Translations under genes and position numbers: made by a program
Notes under the pieces: model-generated
Told to the model about the DNA's origin: nothing
What the model saw: the letters and a program-made list of their open reading frames with translations, nothing else
Databases searched by the model: none
Shown: positions 54,089-62,773 of the stretch, one piece after another
Layout: every line of letters begins with the position of its first letter
Position numbering within the stretch: position 1 is the stretch's first letter
Source of the DNA: an uncultured Campylobacter sp.
Lineage (GTDB): Bacteria; Campylobacterota; Campylobacteria; Campylobacterales; Campylobacteraceae
Direction: 5' to 3'
Assembly: GCF_937981295.1 (NCBI RefSeq)
Contig: NZ_CALJPC010000059.1
Coordinates: forward strand, 1-64,000
DNA length: 64,000 nucleotides

Positions 54089-56335
54089 CTAAAATAGCCC
54101 ATTTATCAGCCCCTTAACCACGTCTGATTTCTCCTTTTTCGCGTCGTTTTTGCTGCTATTATCGTCCTTTTTCACGCCGAAAAGCTTGTCGATACCCTTG
54201 CCGATCTGCTTGTCGAGCTTGCCCTTTAGATAGTCCGATTGGATATTGTATTTCGGCTCTTTGATCGTGCCGGTGATGTTTATTTCAAGATCGGTTTTTT
54301 CGATGTTTGCCTTAACCGGCACCGAAATCGCGCCAGTTTTGCTATCCAGCGTGCCGCCGGTGACGTTTAGCTTGCTTTTTTGCGCGCTCATATCGGCGTT
54401 GAAATTGATTAAATTTTGCTTGATCGTGCCGTTTACTTTGGCGTCGTTATAGACCTCACCGCCTAGATCACGACCTAAAATTTTTCCGATTTTATCGATC
54501 AATCCGCCGCTAGGAAGGCGGCCGTTGTTGATGATCGCGTCGAATTTGCCGCTGTGCGAGCTCGTATTATACGTAAGATTCGCATTGCCCGTGCCGTCGT
54601 AGACGTGATCGATATTTAGAAGCGTCGTAAGCTCTTTTACGATGAAATTTTGGATTTTAAAATTTGCCTCATCGCCCGCGATCTGTCCGTTCAGCTCACC
54701 GCCCGCAACCTTGGAATTTATGGTCGCAAACAGGCTCTTGCCGTCGTGCGAAAGCTCGCCGGTCGCGGCAATCTTGCCGTTTAGTCTGCGATTTAAGAAA
54801 AACTCGAATCGTTGCAGGCTTGGGATCAGCAGCGCGTAGTTTGCCTTAAGCGCTTTGTTTTTGAGCTCGTAGGTGCCGTTTAAGCTCTGAAGCTGCGCTA
54901 GATCGGAGTTCGCGCTAGCGCTAAAGGTCGCGACGGAGTTTTTGATATTTGTCTGCGCCTGCGCGTCCGCTTTTAGATCGCTCGGGAAGTTCTTGTCCGT
55001 CACGCCGTCTAAAAATTTCTTAAAAATCACGCCGTTAGCAAGCGAAATTTGCGCCGTGCCGTTAATGCCGTCTTTTAAGCTTAACTTCGCATCGCCGTTT
55101 ATCGTGCCGTTTCCGATCGCGTTGCCGTAAAACAGAGCCGAAAGCACGGCCAGATTTAGATTGCTCGCCTTAAGCTTTAGATCGCTCAAATTTCCGTTCG
55201 CGTTCAGGTTGCCGCCCATCGCGTTTAGATTTAAGTTTAGATTTTTAAGCTCATTTTGCGCTAGAGCCGCGCTAAGCTCGCCGTTTGCCTTGCCTTGCAG
55301 CTTCACTCCCAGGACGTTTTGCAGCGCGGCCAGATCGTTTGCGTTTAGCTTCGCGGACAGCTCGCCGTTTTTGTTTTTCAGATCGTATTTAGCCTCCGCA
55401 TCCGCTTTAAGCGCGTCTTTAAACGCTGAAATTTGCGAGTTTGAAAGCTCAAGCGTAGAAAAATCGGTCTTTAAATTTCCGTTTGCTTTAACGTCGCCAG
55501 AAATTTTGCGCCCGATAAGGCTTTCGAGCTTCGCTAAATCGGGTAAGTTCAGATTAAAATCGGAATTTAAAGTTTTGCTTTTCAGATCAAATTCCGATTT
55601 TTCGGCGCTGATATTACCTAGCGTCGAATCGATCTTGCTTGCTGCTCGCAGGACGTTATTTTGCGCCGTGATGTCCGAGTTTAACGTGATCTGCACGCCC
55701 TTTGGGATGGAGATATTCATATCTTTAAACGCAGATTCGTTTAGGATCAAATTTGAGCTTTTGATGCTTGCGTTGCCCTCTGCGCCGCTACCACCGGCTT
55801 TGATATCCGAGAGCACGTCGATATTTCCTTTGGCGTATATCGGTAGCGAAGCCACGGCAAGGGCTTTTTCGACGTTTAGAGCTTTAGCGTCGATTTGTAG
55901 ATCAAGCGGACTAAGGTCTTTTAAATTTGCTAAAAATTTTACGTTGCTATCAAAAATCCGCCCGCTGCCGTTGATGCCGAATTTGCTAAGATCGCCTAAA
56001 ATTTGCCCTTTAAGGCTTAGCTCTTCGTCCATTTTTATGCCGAGCTTGGCTAGATCGTGCGCGTTTGCGTCGTAGCTAAGATCGAAGGAGCGCGCAAAAA
56101 GCGAGTATTTGCCCTTTACGTTTACGCTCGCAGCATCATTTACGTTGGCGCTAATATCCAAATCGCCGAAATTTAGATCGAATTTATCGAGCTTCACGTC
56201 AAGGCCGCTTTTTTCTTTGATCAAATTTTCTACGTAAGGCTTGGTGAGATTGTTGCCAAAATCGCTGAAAAATAGGCAGCCCGCGCCTACGATAAGCAGG
56301 ATTAAAATTCCTGCGATTATGCCGAAAATTTTCAT
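54089..56335 (-). CDS. AsmA-like envelope protein
   Basis: 748 residues. One N-terminal membrane helix (MKIFGIIAGILILLIVGAG) is followed by a long periplasmic region rich in Asn, Leu, Ala and Lys with many short beta repeats of the N-G-x-L/A-x-x-D type. It ends in an AsmA_2-like C-terminal block (LTTLLNIDHVYDGTGNANLTY, NNGRLPSGGLIDKIGKILG, VPVKANIEKTDLEINITGTI). AsmA/TamB/YhdP-type proteins form hydrophobic grooves that move lipids between membranes. GGGGA precedes the ATG. The last 40 residues are Lys/Asp-rich. A long opposite-strand frame here (55161-56075) is a codon-usage shadow. Confidence 0.85.
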   Translation of the reverse strand: MKIFGIIAGILILLIVGAGCLFFSDFGNNLTKPYVENLIKEKSGLDVKLDKFDLNFGDLDISANVNDAASVNVKGKYSLFARSFDLSYDANAHDLAKLGIKMDEELSLKGQILGDLSKFGINGSGRIFDSNVKFLANLKDLSPLDLQIDAKALNVEKALAVASLPIYAKGNIDVLSDIKAGGSGAEGNASIKSSNLILNESAFKDMNISIPKGVQITLNSDITAQNNVLRAASKIDSTLGNISAEKSEFDLKSKTLNSDFNLNLPDLAKLESLIGRKISGDVKANGNLKTDFSTLELSNSQISAFKDALKADAEAKYDLKNKNGELSAKLNANDLAALQNVLGVKLQGKANGELSAALAQNELKNLNLNLNAMGGNLNANGNLSDLKLKASNLNLAVLSALFYGNAIGNGTINGDAKLSLKDGINGTAQISLANGVIFKKFLDGVTDKNFPSDLKADAQAQTNIKNSVATFSASANSDLAQLQSLNGTYELKNKALKANYALLIPSLQRFEFFLNRRLNGKIAATGELSHDGKSLFATINSKVAGGELNGQIAGDEANFKIQNFIVKELTTLLNIDHVYDGTGNANLTYNTSSHSGKFDAIINNGRLPSGGLIDKIGKILGRDLGGEVYNDAKVNGTIKQNLINFNADMSAQKSKLNVTGGTLDSKTGAISVPVKANIEKTDLEINITGTIKEPKYNIQSDYLKGKLDKQIGKGIDKLFGVKKDDNSSKNDAKKEKSDVVKGLINGLF

Positions 56336-56450
56336 TTCGTCCCCTTAAAATTTAAAATTTGAGGGTATTATAGCCCTTAAAATTTAACGTTTGAAATCTC
56401 AATACTTGAGTTTAAATCACTAAAGTTTTATAAAAATTTTTCATAAACTA

Positions 56451-56479
56451 TTGACAAGATTTTAAATTTTGCATATAAT
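56451..56479 (+). promoter_or_regulatory. sigma-70 promoter of groESL
   Basis: TTGACA (56451-56456) and TATAAT (56474-56479) are both consensus hexamers with an ideal 17-bp spacer. The CIRCE operator begins one base after the -10 box. Confidence 0.88.
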
Positions 56480-56480
56480 C

Positions 56481-56507
56481 TTAGCACTCAAACACATTGA
56501 GTGCTAA
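56481..56507 (+). promoter_or_regulatory. CIRCE operator (HrcA site)
   Basis: A perfect TTAGCACTC-N9-GAGTGCTAA inverted repeat overlaps the expected transcription start. HrcA binds this element and represses groESL until heat or unfolded protein titrates GroEL. hrcA is not in the window. Confidence 0.95.
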
Positions 56508-56540
56508 TTTTAGAAATCACAAATCAAAGAAAGGACTGAA

Positions 56541-56804
56541 ATGAAATTTCAACCACTTGGCAAGCGCGTTCTAATCGAGCGCGAGGAGGAAACCAAAAAG
56601 ACCGCTTCGGGCATCATCATCCCCGACAATGCTTCAAAAGAGAAGCCTTCGACCGGCAAAATCGTAGCCGTCGGCAGCGAATGTGAAGGCGTCAAAAATG
56701 GCGATACCGTAGCGTTTGCAAAATACGCAGGCAGCGAGATCAGCTTAGACGATAAGAAATACCTTATCTTAAATTTAGAAGATGTTTTAGGCATAATTAA
56801 ATAA
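56541..56804 (+). CDS. groES: co-chaperonin GroES
   Basis: The 87-residue lid of the GroEL chamber. It has FQPLGKRVLIEREEE at the start, the mobile-loop region KKTASGIIIPDNASKEKPS and the PSTGKIVAVGSE turn. AAAGGACTG precedes the ATG. groEL follows after 12 bp on the same transcript, controlled by the consensus promoter and CIRCE element upstream. Confidence 0.98.
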   Translation: MKFQPLGKRVLIEREEETKKTASGIIIPDNASKEKPSTGKIVAVGSECEGVKNGDTVAFAKYAGSEISLDDKKYLILNLEDVLGIIK

Positions 56805-56816
56805 AAAGGATTGAAA

Positions 56817-58454
56817 ATGGCAAAAGAGATTATTTTTTCAGACGACGCAAGAAACAAGCTTTACGCGGGCGTTAGGAAGCTAAACGACGCTGTAAAAGTT
56901 ACGATGGGACCTCGCGGTCGCAATGTCTTAATCCAAAAGAGCTTCGGCGCTCCTGCGATCACAAAAGACGGCGTGAGCGTGGCTAAAGAGATTGAGCTAA
57001 AAGATACGCTAGAGAATATGGGTGCTTCTTTGGTGCGCGAAGTAGCGAGTAAAACCAACGATCAAGCAGGAGATGGCACTACGACTGCGACCGTGCTAGC
57101 TCACGCGATCTTTAAAGAGGGCCTACGCAACGTAACTGCGGGCGCAAATCCGATCGAAGTTAAGCGCGGTATGGATAAATTTAGCGCTGCGATCATCGAG
57201 GAACTAAAAAAATCCTCTAAAAAAGTAAGCGGCAAAAAAGAGATCGCTCAGGTCGCTACGATCTCTGCGAACAACGATAGCTCCGTTGGCGATCTGATCG
57301 CGGATGCGATGGAGAAGGTCGGCAAGGACGGCGTCATCACCGTTGAAGAGGCAAAATCGATCAACGATGAGCTAACCGTTGTCGAGGGAATGCAGTTTGA
57401 CCGCGGCTATCTAAGCCCGTATTTCATCACAAATGCAGAGAAAATGCTAGTTGAGCTTAGCTCGCCGCTGGTTTTACTATTCGATAAGAAAATTACGAAT
57501 TTAAAAGATCTGCTACCGGTTTTGGAGCAGGTTCAAAAAAGCGGCAAACCGCTTCTAATCATCGCCGAGGATATCGAGGGCGAGGCGCTTGCGACTTTGG
57601 TCGTAAATAAACTTCGCGGTGTGCTAAACATCTCTGCGGTCAAAGCTCCGGGATTTGGCGATCGCAGAAAGGCGATGCTTGAAGATATCGCGATTTTAAC
57701 AGGCGGCACCGTCATCAGCGAGGAGCTTGGCAGAACGCTAGAAAGCGCTTCTATGGCTGATCTCGGACAAGCCGAGCGCATCGTGATCGACAAAGACAAC
57801 ACCACCATCGTAGGCGGTGCGGGAAAGAAAAAAGATATCGACGCGCGCGTTTCGCAGATCAAAGCTCAGATCGCCGAGACTACGAGCGATTACGACAAAG
57901 AGAAGCTTCAAGAGCGTATGGCTAAGCTTAGTGGCGGCGTTGCGGTCATCAAGGTGGGCGCTGCGACCGAAACCGAGATGAAAGAGAAAAAAGACCGCGT
58001 GGACGATGCTCTAAACGCAACCAAAGCAGCCGTAGACGAGGGTATCGTAATCGGCGGCGGCGCTGCGCTAATCAGAGCGGGACTTAGCGTAAAACTAGCT
58101 CTAAGCGGCGACGAGCTTATCGGTGCGGACATCGTTAAGCGCGCGCTTTTCGCTCCACTTCGCCAGATCGCAGAGAATGCGGGATTTGACGCGGGTGTCG
58201 TAGCAAATAAGGTCGAGCAGGGCTCAGACAAAAAATTTGGCTTCAACGCCGCAAACGGCGAGTACGTCAATATGTTTGAGGCAGGTATCATCGATCCAGT
58301 CAAGGTTGAGCGTATCGCGCTTCAAAACGCGGTCTCCGTCGCAAGCCTGCTTCTAACGACCGAAGCGACCGTCAGCGAGATTAAAGAGGAGAAACCTGCA
58401 ATGCCTCCAATGCCTGATATGGGCGGAATGGGTGGCATGGGCGGAATGATGTAG
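56817..58454 (+). CDS. groEL: chaperonin GroEL
   Basis: The 60-kDa chaperonin subunit of the folding double ring. I start at ATG 56817 (545 residues), which has AAAAGGA 6-7 bp upstream and the usual MAKEIIFSDDARNKL opening. The ATP site is visible in VTMGPRGRNVLIQKSFG and in QAGDGTTTATVLA with its catalytic Asp. The C-terminus is the normal Gly-Met tail (DMGGMGGMGGMM). A hairpin follows at 58495. Length and sequence are typical. Confidence 0.98.
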   Translation: MAKEIIFSDDARNKLYAGVRKLNDAVKVTMGPRGRNVLIQKSFGAPAITKDGVSVAKEIELKDTLENMGASLVREVASKTNDQAGDGTTTATVLAHAIFKEGLRNVTAGANPIEVKRGMDKFSAAIIEELKKSSKKVSGKKEIAQVATISANNDSSVGDLIADAMEKVGKDGVITVEEAKSINDELTVVEGMQFDRGYLSPYFITNAEKMLVELSSPLVLLFDKKITNLKDLLPVLEQVQKSGKPLLIIAEDIEGEALATLVVNKLRGVLNISAVKAPGFGDRRKAMLEDIAILTGGTVISEELGRTLESASMADLGQAERIVIDKDNTTIVGGAGKKKDIDARVSQIKAQIAETTSDYDKEKLQERMAKLSGGVAVIKVGAATETEMKEKKDRVDDALNATKAAVDEGIVIGGGAALIRAGLSVKLALSGDELIGADIVKRALFAPLRQIAENAGFDAGVVANKVEQGSDKKFGFNAANGEYVNMFEAGIIDPVKVERIALQNAVSVASLLLTTEATVSEIKEEKPAMPPMPDMGGMGGMGGMM

Positions 58455-58494
58455 TCCCGCGGGGGCGTCATTCGGCGCTCCTATGCCATTGAAA

Positions 58495-58521
58495 CGGCGC
58501 TGCGAGATTTTTACAGCGCCG
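58495..58521 (+). terminator. hairpin after groEL
   Basis: CGGCGCTG (58495-58502) pairs perfectly with CAGCGCCG (58514-58521) around an 11-nt loop, 40 bp after the groEL stop. The tail is not T-rich, so termination is possible but unproven. The remaining spacer to 59037 (about 500 bp) holds AT words and no gene I can support. Confidence 0.45.
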
Positions 58522-59037
58522 CGAAATGCTTTATGCGCGGCGATATTTTTGCTATGCGCAGTAAAATGAGATGTGCCGCGTTTTGGATATGTCTAAGGCG
58601 CGGCGATTTATTATGAATTAGCGATTAAGCGGTGTAATTTTTAGTCACTGCATGATCTTATAAATTTCGTATCTCACCGCAAATTTACGGTTTTGCCGCA
58701 TTATCCTTTAAATTTAAAAACTTTATCTGAGTTTGCTTTTTACCTTAAATTCTGACTTGTCACTCAAAATTTAAGCGCAGAATTCTAAAACTTTAAAATT
58801 TTCAGCTATCCCACCTAAACGCTTACAAGATAAAATTTTTTCGTGGCGTCATATTTTTAGTGTGATAAAATTCTATTACCAAACAGAATCCTAGCTGCGG
58901 AATTTTTAAAGCTTAGCCTTTTGTTTGGCGATACGGCTTGGAATTAGAGCTGAAATTTCATAGCCTCACTCATTAAATTTAACGCGGCTTAATCTAAGCT
59001 TTGCTAAATTTCGCCTAAAATCATAGAAAGGAAAACG

Positions 59038-60102
59038 ATGAAAAATTTAGCTCGTATCTTTTTAATTGCGTTCATTTTGACGAGCTTCTCTAGCGTTTTT
59101 GCTGCGCAGCAAAACCATAAATCTACCGCCGCGCAGCAGAACCATAAATATAAAATTTCATCTCAAAATCTGCGAGCCAAAGATCATTCGAGTAAAAATA
59201 TAGCGGCAAGATCCTCTGCCGAGCCACATGCTAAAAAACCTACAAATGCTAAAAGTCTTTCAAATTCCAAGCTCACAAAAAATACACGTGCATTTGGGAA
59301 TCCTGCTAAAAATTCCACGCAAAAAAGTGCGAAAAATTTTACTAAAAATTCTGGACAAAATTCCGCATCGCATTCTGCGAGAAATAAAGCATCTAGGCTC
59401 CCAGCCAATCAATCAAGTAGTCAGAATGAAGCTAGCAAGAGTCTAGTTGCGACGCTGATGCGTTTGCCAAAGACCCGTATCTATGAGGACGAGGCGCCAA
59501 GCGCTCGCGATACCGCGCAAACTTACAGAGGCGCAGATGTGCGGAGAAATGCAAGCGCGCAAACTCACGGAGGCGCAGATGAGCAGACTGGCAAAATCGT
59601 AGACGCACAAGCTCGCAAATTAACGACGGCTCGAATTGCACAGCCGCAAGCTCGCCACGGCTATAGTGCAACTCGTTCTGGCGCTATGGAGCATACAGCT
59701 GCATCTCATTCGAGCGCCACGAAGTATACGGCTCGTCAAAATGCCCGCGCGCCCTATCTTCCCACATCTGCTCGCTCTAGCCGTGCGATAGGGCGCTCTG
59801 GCGGTAGCGCGCTTGGTAAAATACCGTCGCCGGAGCGGAGTAATGCGCTAGGGCAAGGTGCTGCGATGCGTTATGATGAGCGTTGGGCGAAGCCCGCTCC
59901 ACAGCCGTACGAGCCTGCGCCTGAGACCGAGAAAAAGCGAGGGCTGATATTTTCGTCGCAGTGGGGCCCCGCCGCGCCGAAAAGTAAGTGGCAGCAGCAC
60001 GAAGCCCCGACGGATGACGCTTCGTCGCGCAATGAGTCGGTGATGGATATGCTGCAGGACAAGATGAGCAGGGTCAAGGTGAATATGGAGCTAGTGCGCT
60101 AG
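59038..60102 (+). CDS. exported basic low-complexity protein
   Basis: 354 residues with a signal peptide (MKNLARIFLIAFILTSFSSVFAA). The mature part is highly basic and disordered, dominated by Ser, Ala, Asn, Lys, Arg and Gln. It has short repeats: AAQQNHK twice at 23-38, Lys/Asn/Ser words to 135, then AQTYRGAD and AQTHGGAD copies near 160-180. The last 75 residues (RYDERWAKPAPQPYEP, KRGLIFSSQWGPAAPKSKW, VMDMLQDKMSRVKV) look more ordered and may be a real domain. AAAGGAAAACG precedes the ATG. No family is recognised. Such a protein could bind DNA, cell wall or surface polymer, which is speculation. Confidence 0.75.
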   Translation: MKNLARIFLIAFILTSFSSVFAAQQNHKSTAAQQNHKYKISSQNLRAKDHSSKNIAARSSAEPHAKKPTNAKSLSNSKLTKNTRAFGNPAKNSTQKSAKNFTKNSGQNSASHSARNKASRLPANQSSSQNEASKSLVATLMRLPKTRIYEDEAPSARDTAQTYRGADVRRNASAQTHGGADEQTGKIVDAQARKLTTARIAQPQARHGYSATRSGAMEHTAASHSSATKYTARQNARAPYLPTSARSSRAIGRSGGSALGKIPSPERSNALGQGAAMRYDERWAKPAPQPYEPAPETEKKRGLIFSSQWGPAAPKSKWQQHEAPTDDASSRNESVMDMLQDKMSRVKVNMELVR

Positions 60103-60720
60103 CCTAGGCGGCACGCCGGCGCAATTTATATGCGTAGGCGGTTTAAATTTTGCTGCCTCTATAAGATCGCGATACTGGCGCGGTGTGCAAAACACGAACG
60201 GCTGACGTTTTTTTCGGCTTTGCCGCCGTGCGAAACAATGCCCTAATGCTGCAATTAAAGATAGAATGTTCATATTTCATCTACTTGCTTTGAATTTCAC
60301 GGCTGCATGCCGCGCTGCTAGGATAAACCATACTGCACTCGTTTTGCGCGAGTGAGCGCTGCGACGATACTGTGGGTAAAATTTCGCGGAAATTTCAAAA
60401 GCTTAATTTTGTAATTTTATGTCGCAGGACTTCGCTTGCCTGCTAAGTTTGCGGAATTTTGCTTGGCTACGTGGTTTATTAAATTTCGCTTGCCATAAAA
60501 TTTTGTATAGTTTTATTTGCTACCGGAATTTTTAGAATTTTATTAGATGGCGGAATTTTATAGAGCTCTATTCGCTAAAATTTCGCGGCAAAATGAAATT
60601 TTTCGTAGGCGCGAAAGCAAAATTCAGCGGGTTAAATTATACGGCGGGTGGCGAGCGCGAATTATTAAATTTTAACCCCGTTTTGAATAAAATAGCGCAA
60701 AAAATTCTAAAGGCTTAAAT
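60103..60720. other. 618-bp spacer before ispG
   Basis: AT words (AAATTTCGC, AAATTTTG) recur throughout, and a -10-like AATAAAATAG lies near 60686. A 60-codon minus-strand frame at 60091-60273 has no support. No RNA gene or strong hairpin is visible. Confidence 0.45.
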
Positions 60721-61788
60721 TTGAAAAATCGCTATCCGACCCGTCAAATCTCCGTCGGCTCCGTCAAAATCGGCGGCGGCGCGCCCATCTCCGTGCAGTC
60801 GATGAGCTTTTCTAAAACGAAGGACGTGGAGGGCACGCTAGAGCAGATTAACCGCCTGTATTTCGCTGGCTGCGACATCGTGCGCTGCGCTGTGCTCGAT
60901 AAAGCGGATGCGGACGCGCTCGCACGCATCAAAAAAAGCTCGCCGCTTCCCATCGTAGCGGACATCCATTTTAATTTTCGCTTGGCGCTGCAGGTTGCGG
61001 AGTTTGTCGATGCTATCCGCATCAATCCCGGCAATATCGGCGGCAGGGACCGTATCAAAGAGGTCGTGCGCGCGTGCAAAGCTCGCAGCCTGCCTATCCG
61101 CATCGGCGTAAATTTGGGCTCACTCGAGGAGCAGTTTGAGCAAAAATACGGCCGCAGCGTGGAGGCGATGGTGCAAAGCGCGCTGTATAACGCCGCGCTG
61201 CTTGAAGATGAGGGCTTTAGCGACATTGCGATCTCGCTTAAGACTTCGGACGCGCCGAGCACGGTGGCTGCATATCGCGCGTTGCGCCCGCTATGCGAGT
61301 ATCCTTTTCATCTGGGCGTGACCGAGGCGGGGACGAAATTTCACGCGAGCATCAAGAGCGCAATCGCGCTGGGAGCACTTCTGATGGAGGGGATCGGCGA
61401 TACGATGCGCGTGAGCATGACGGGCGAGCTTGAGGAGGAGATCCGCGTCGCGCGCGCGATCCTGCAGGATGCGGGCGTGCAAAAAAGCGGCGTCAATATC
61501 ATCTCGTGCCCTACCTGCGGGCGTTTGCAAAGTGATCTGCTAAGCGCGATCAAAATCGTCGAAGAAAAAACCGCGCATATCAAAACGCCGCTAAACATCA
61601 GCGTCATGGGCTGCGTCGTAAATGCGATCGGCGAGGCGAAGGGCGCAGACGTGGCGATCGCGTTCGGCAACGGGCGCGGCATCGTGATGCGTCACGGCGA
61701 AGTGGTCGCCAAACTCGATGAGAGCAAGCTCGTGGAGCGGTTTTTGCAAGAGGTCGAGGACGAGGTGCGGGCTCGCGAAGGAGCGTGA
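60721..61788 (+). CDS. ispG: 4-hydroxy-3-methylbut-2-en-1-yl diphosphate synthase
   Basis: IspG (GcpE) is the [4Fe-4S] enzyme that reduces methylerythritol cyclodiphosphate in the MEP isoprenoid pathway. The cluster ligands are Cys263 and Cys266 in SCPTCGR, Cys298 in VMGCVVN and Glu305 in IGEAKG. The substrate barrel starts with PTRQISVGSVKIGGGAPISVQSM, read in two parts. 355 residues is normal. The start is TTG with AAAGG about 9 bp upstream. No other pathway gene is adjacent; ispE is at 27848. Confidence 0.96.
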   Translation: MKNRYPTRQISVGSVKIGGGAPISVQSMSFSKTKDVEGTLEQINRLYFAGCDIVRCAVLDKADADALARIKKSSPLPIVADIHFNFRLALQVAEFVDAIRINPGNIGGRDRIKEVVRACKARSLPIRIGVNLGSLEEQFEQKYGRSVEAMVQSALYNAALLEDEGFSDIAISLKTSDAPSTVAAYRALRPLCEYPFHLGVTEAGTKFHASIKSAIALGALLMEGIGDTMRVSMTGELEEEIRVARAILQDAGVQKSGVNIISCPTCGRLQSDLLSAIKIVEEKTAHIKTPLNISVMGCVVNAIGEAKGADVAIAFGNGRGIVMRHGEVVAKLDESKLVERFLQEVEDEVRAREGA

Positions 61789-62773
61789 GAGCTGCGGAGC
61801 GTCTAGCCGGTTAAAGCGGTTAAAAGCCGCTACGGCGCGCGGCTCAGTTTCGCAGTTTGGTATTTCGGCGCGCTGGGCTCACCGCGGTTCGTCTAGGTTT
61901 ATCGGTGCAGCGCGTCTGAGGCGTGAAATTTTAAAATTTCATCTTTAGGGCAACGTTTTTAAATTTGAGCTTTTGGGAATGCGGCTTGGAATTTTGGATT
62001 TAAATTTTAGCTCTGGAATTTCATTTTGAAATTTTTAACTTTGCAATTCGCCGTGAAATTTTATTTTAAAATTTGAGCCTCGCGATTCGGTGCTAAATTT
62101 GCGGCGTGAAATTTCAAGGCACGGCGCAGGAGTCGAGCCGCGTTAAATTTAGCGCGATTTATCGCGATAGACGCACTGTTTTGCGAAACAGCGGGCGAGC
62201 GTTAAATTTAAATGCCACGGCATTCGGCTCATTATTTAAGGCGTTTGAAAAATTTCAAATCGCGACGCTTCGGTTTAAATTTAGAAAGGTTCGCTCGCCG
62301 CAGCTTGGGCGCAAAATTTAATGCCCAAGCTTGTAGCGCTAAATTTTAATAGGCGGGCTTAAAATTTTAAAGAATTCTGAGCCCTAGCGAAATTTCAAGC
62401 TCTATGAAATTTCAAAATTTTAAATCCGTCGCGGCAGCCTTTGGGCGCAGCCTCAAATCGCCGCGGTGTGTGCGGCATAAGAGCGCAGCGGCTTAAAATC
62501 GTGTGACTTTTGGAAGCGTTAAGTTTCAAAATCGCGCGAGCTTTCAAGATCGCAAGCTGTTTGATCTAGAGAGGTTTTGGGTTGCTAGGCTCCGAGCCTT
62601 GCGGGCTTTTGGAAGCGTGAAATTTTCAAAGCTGCGATAGTTCCAAGACTGCGGCGGGCGTTCAAAGCCGCATCGGTTTTCAAAAGCGCCGAACCGGGGC
62701 TGCGGATTAAAATTTACGATTTTATAGAGCTTAAAATTTAGACGCGCAAAAGCGCGCGAAACGAGGGGAAGCG
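61789..62773. repeat. repeat-rich spacer between ispG and dnaB
   Basis: About 985 bp with no supported gene. Between 61925 and 62430 AAATTTTAAAATTT-type words recur every 20-40 bp. Near 62507 and 62606 a 13-bp CTTTTGGAAGCGT is repeated and followed by similar sequence for roughly 50 bp, an imperfect direct repeat offset by 99 bp. Short frames here have no RBS. Confidence 0.55.

Noticed and set aside
55161..56075. 304-codon plus-strand frame opposite the AsmA-like gene
   Set aside because: A shadow of the strongly biased AsmA codons: Ser/Phe/Ala-rich, no RBS, and the minus-strand protein is clearly real.
62106..62321. 71-codon frame in the ispG-dnaB spacer, and the 85-codon minus frame at 62544
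   Set aside because: Both consist of repeat-word translations (KF, LKF, NLN) without RBS or homology.
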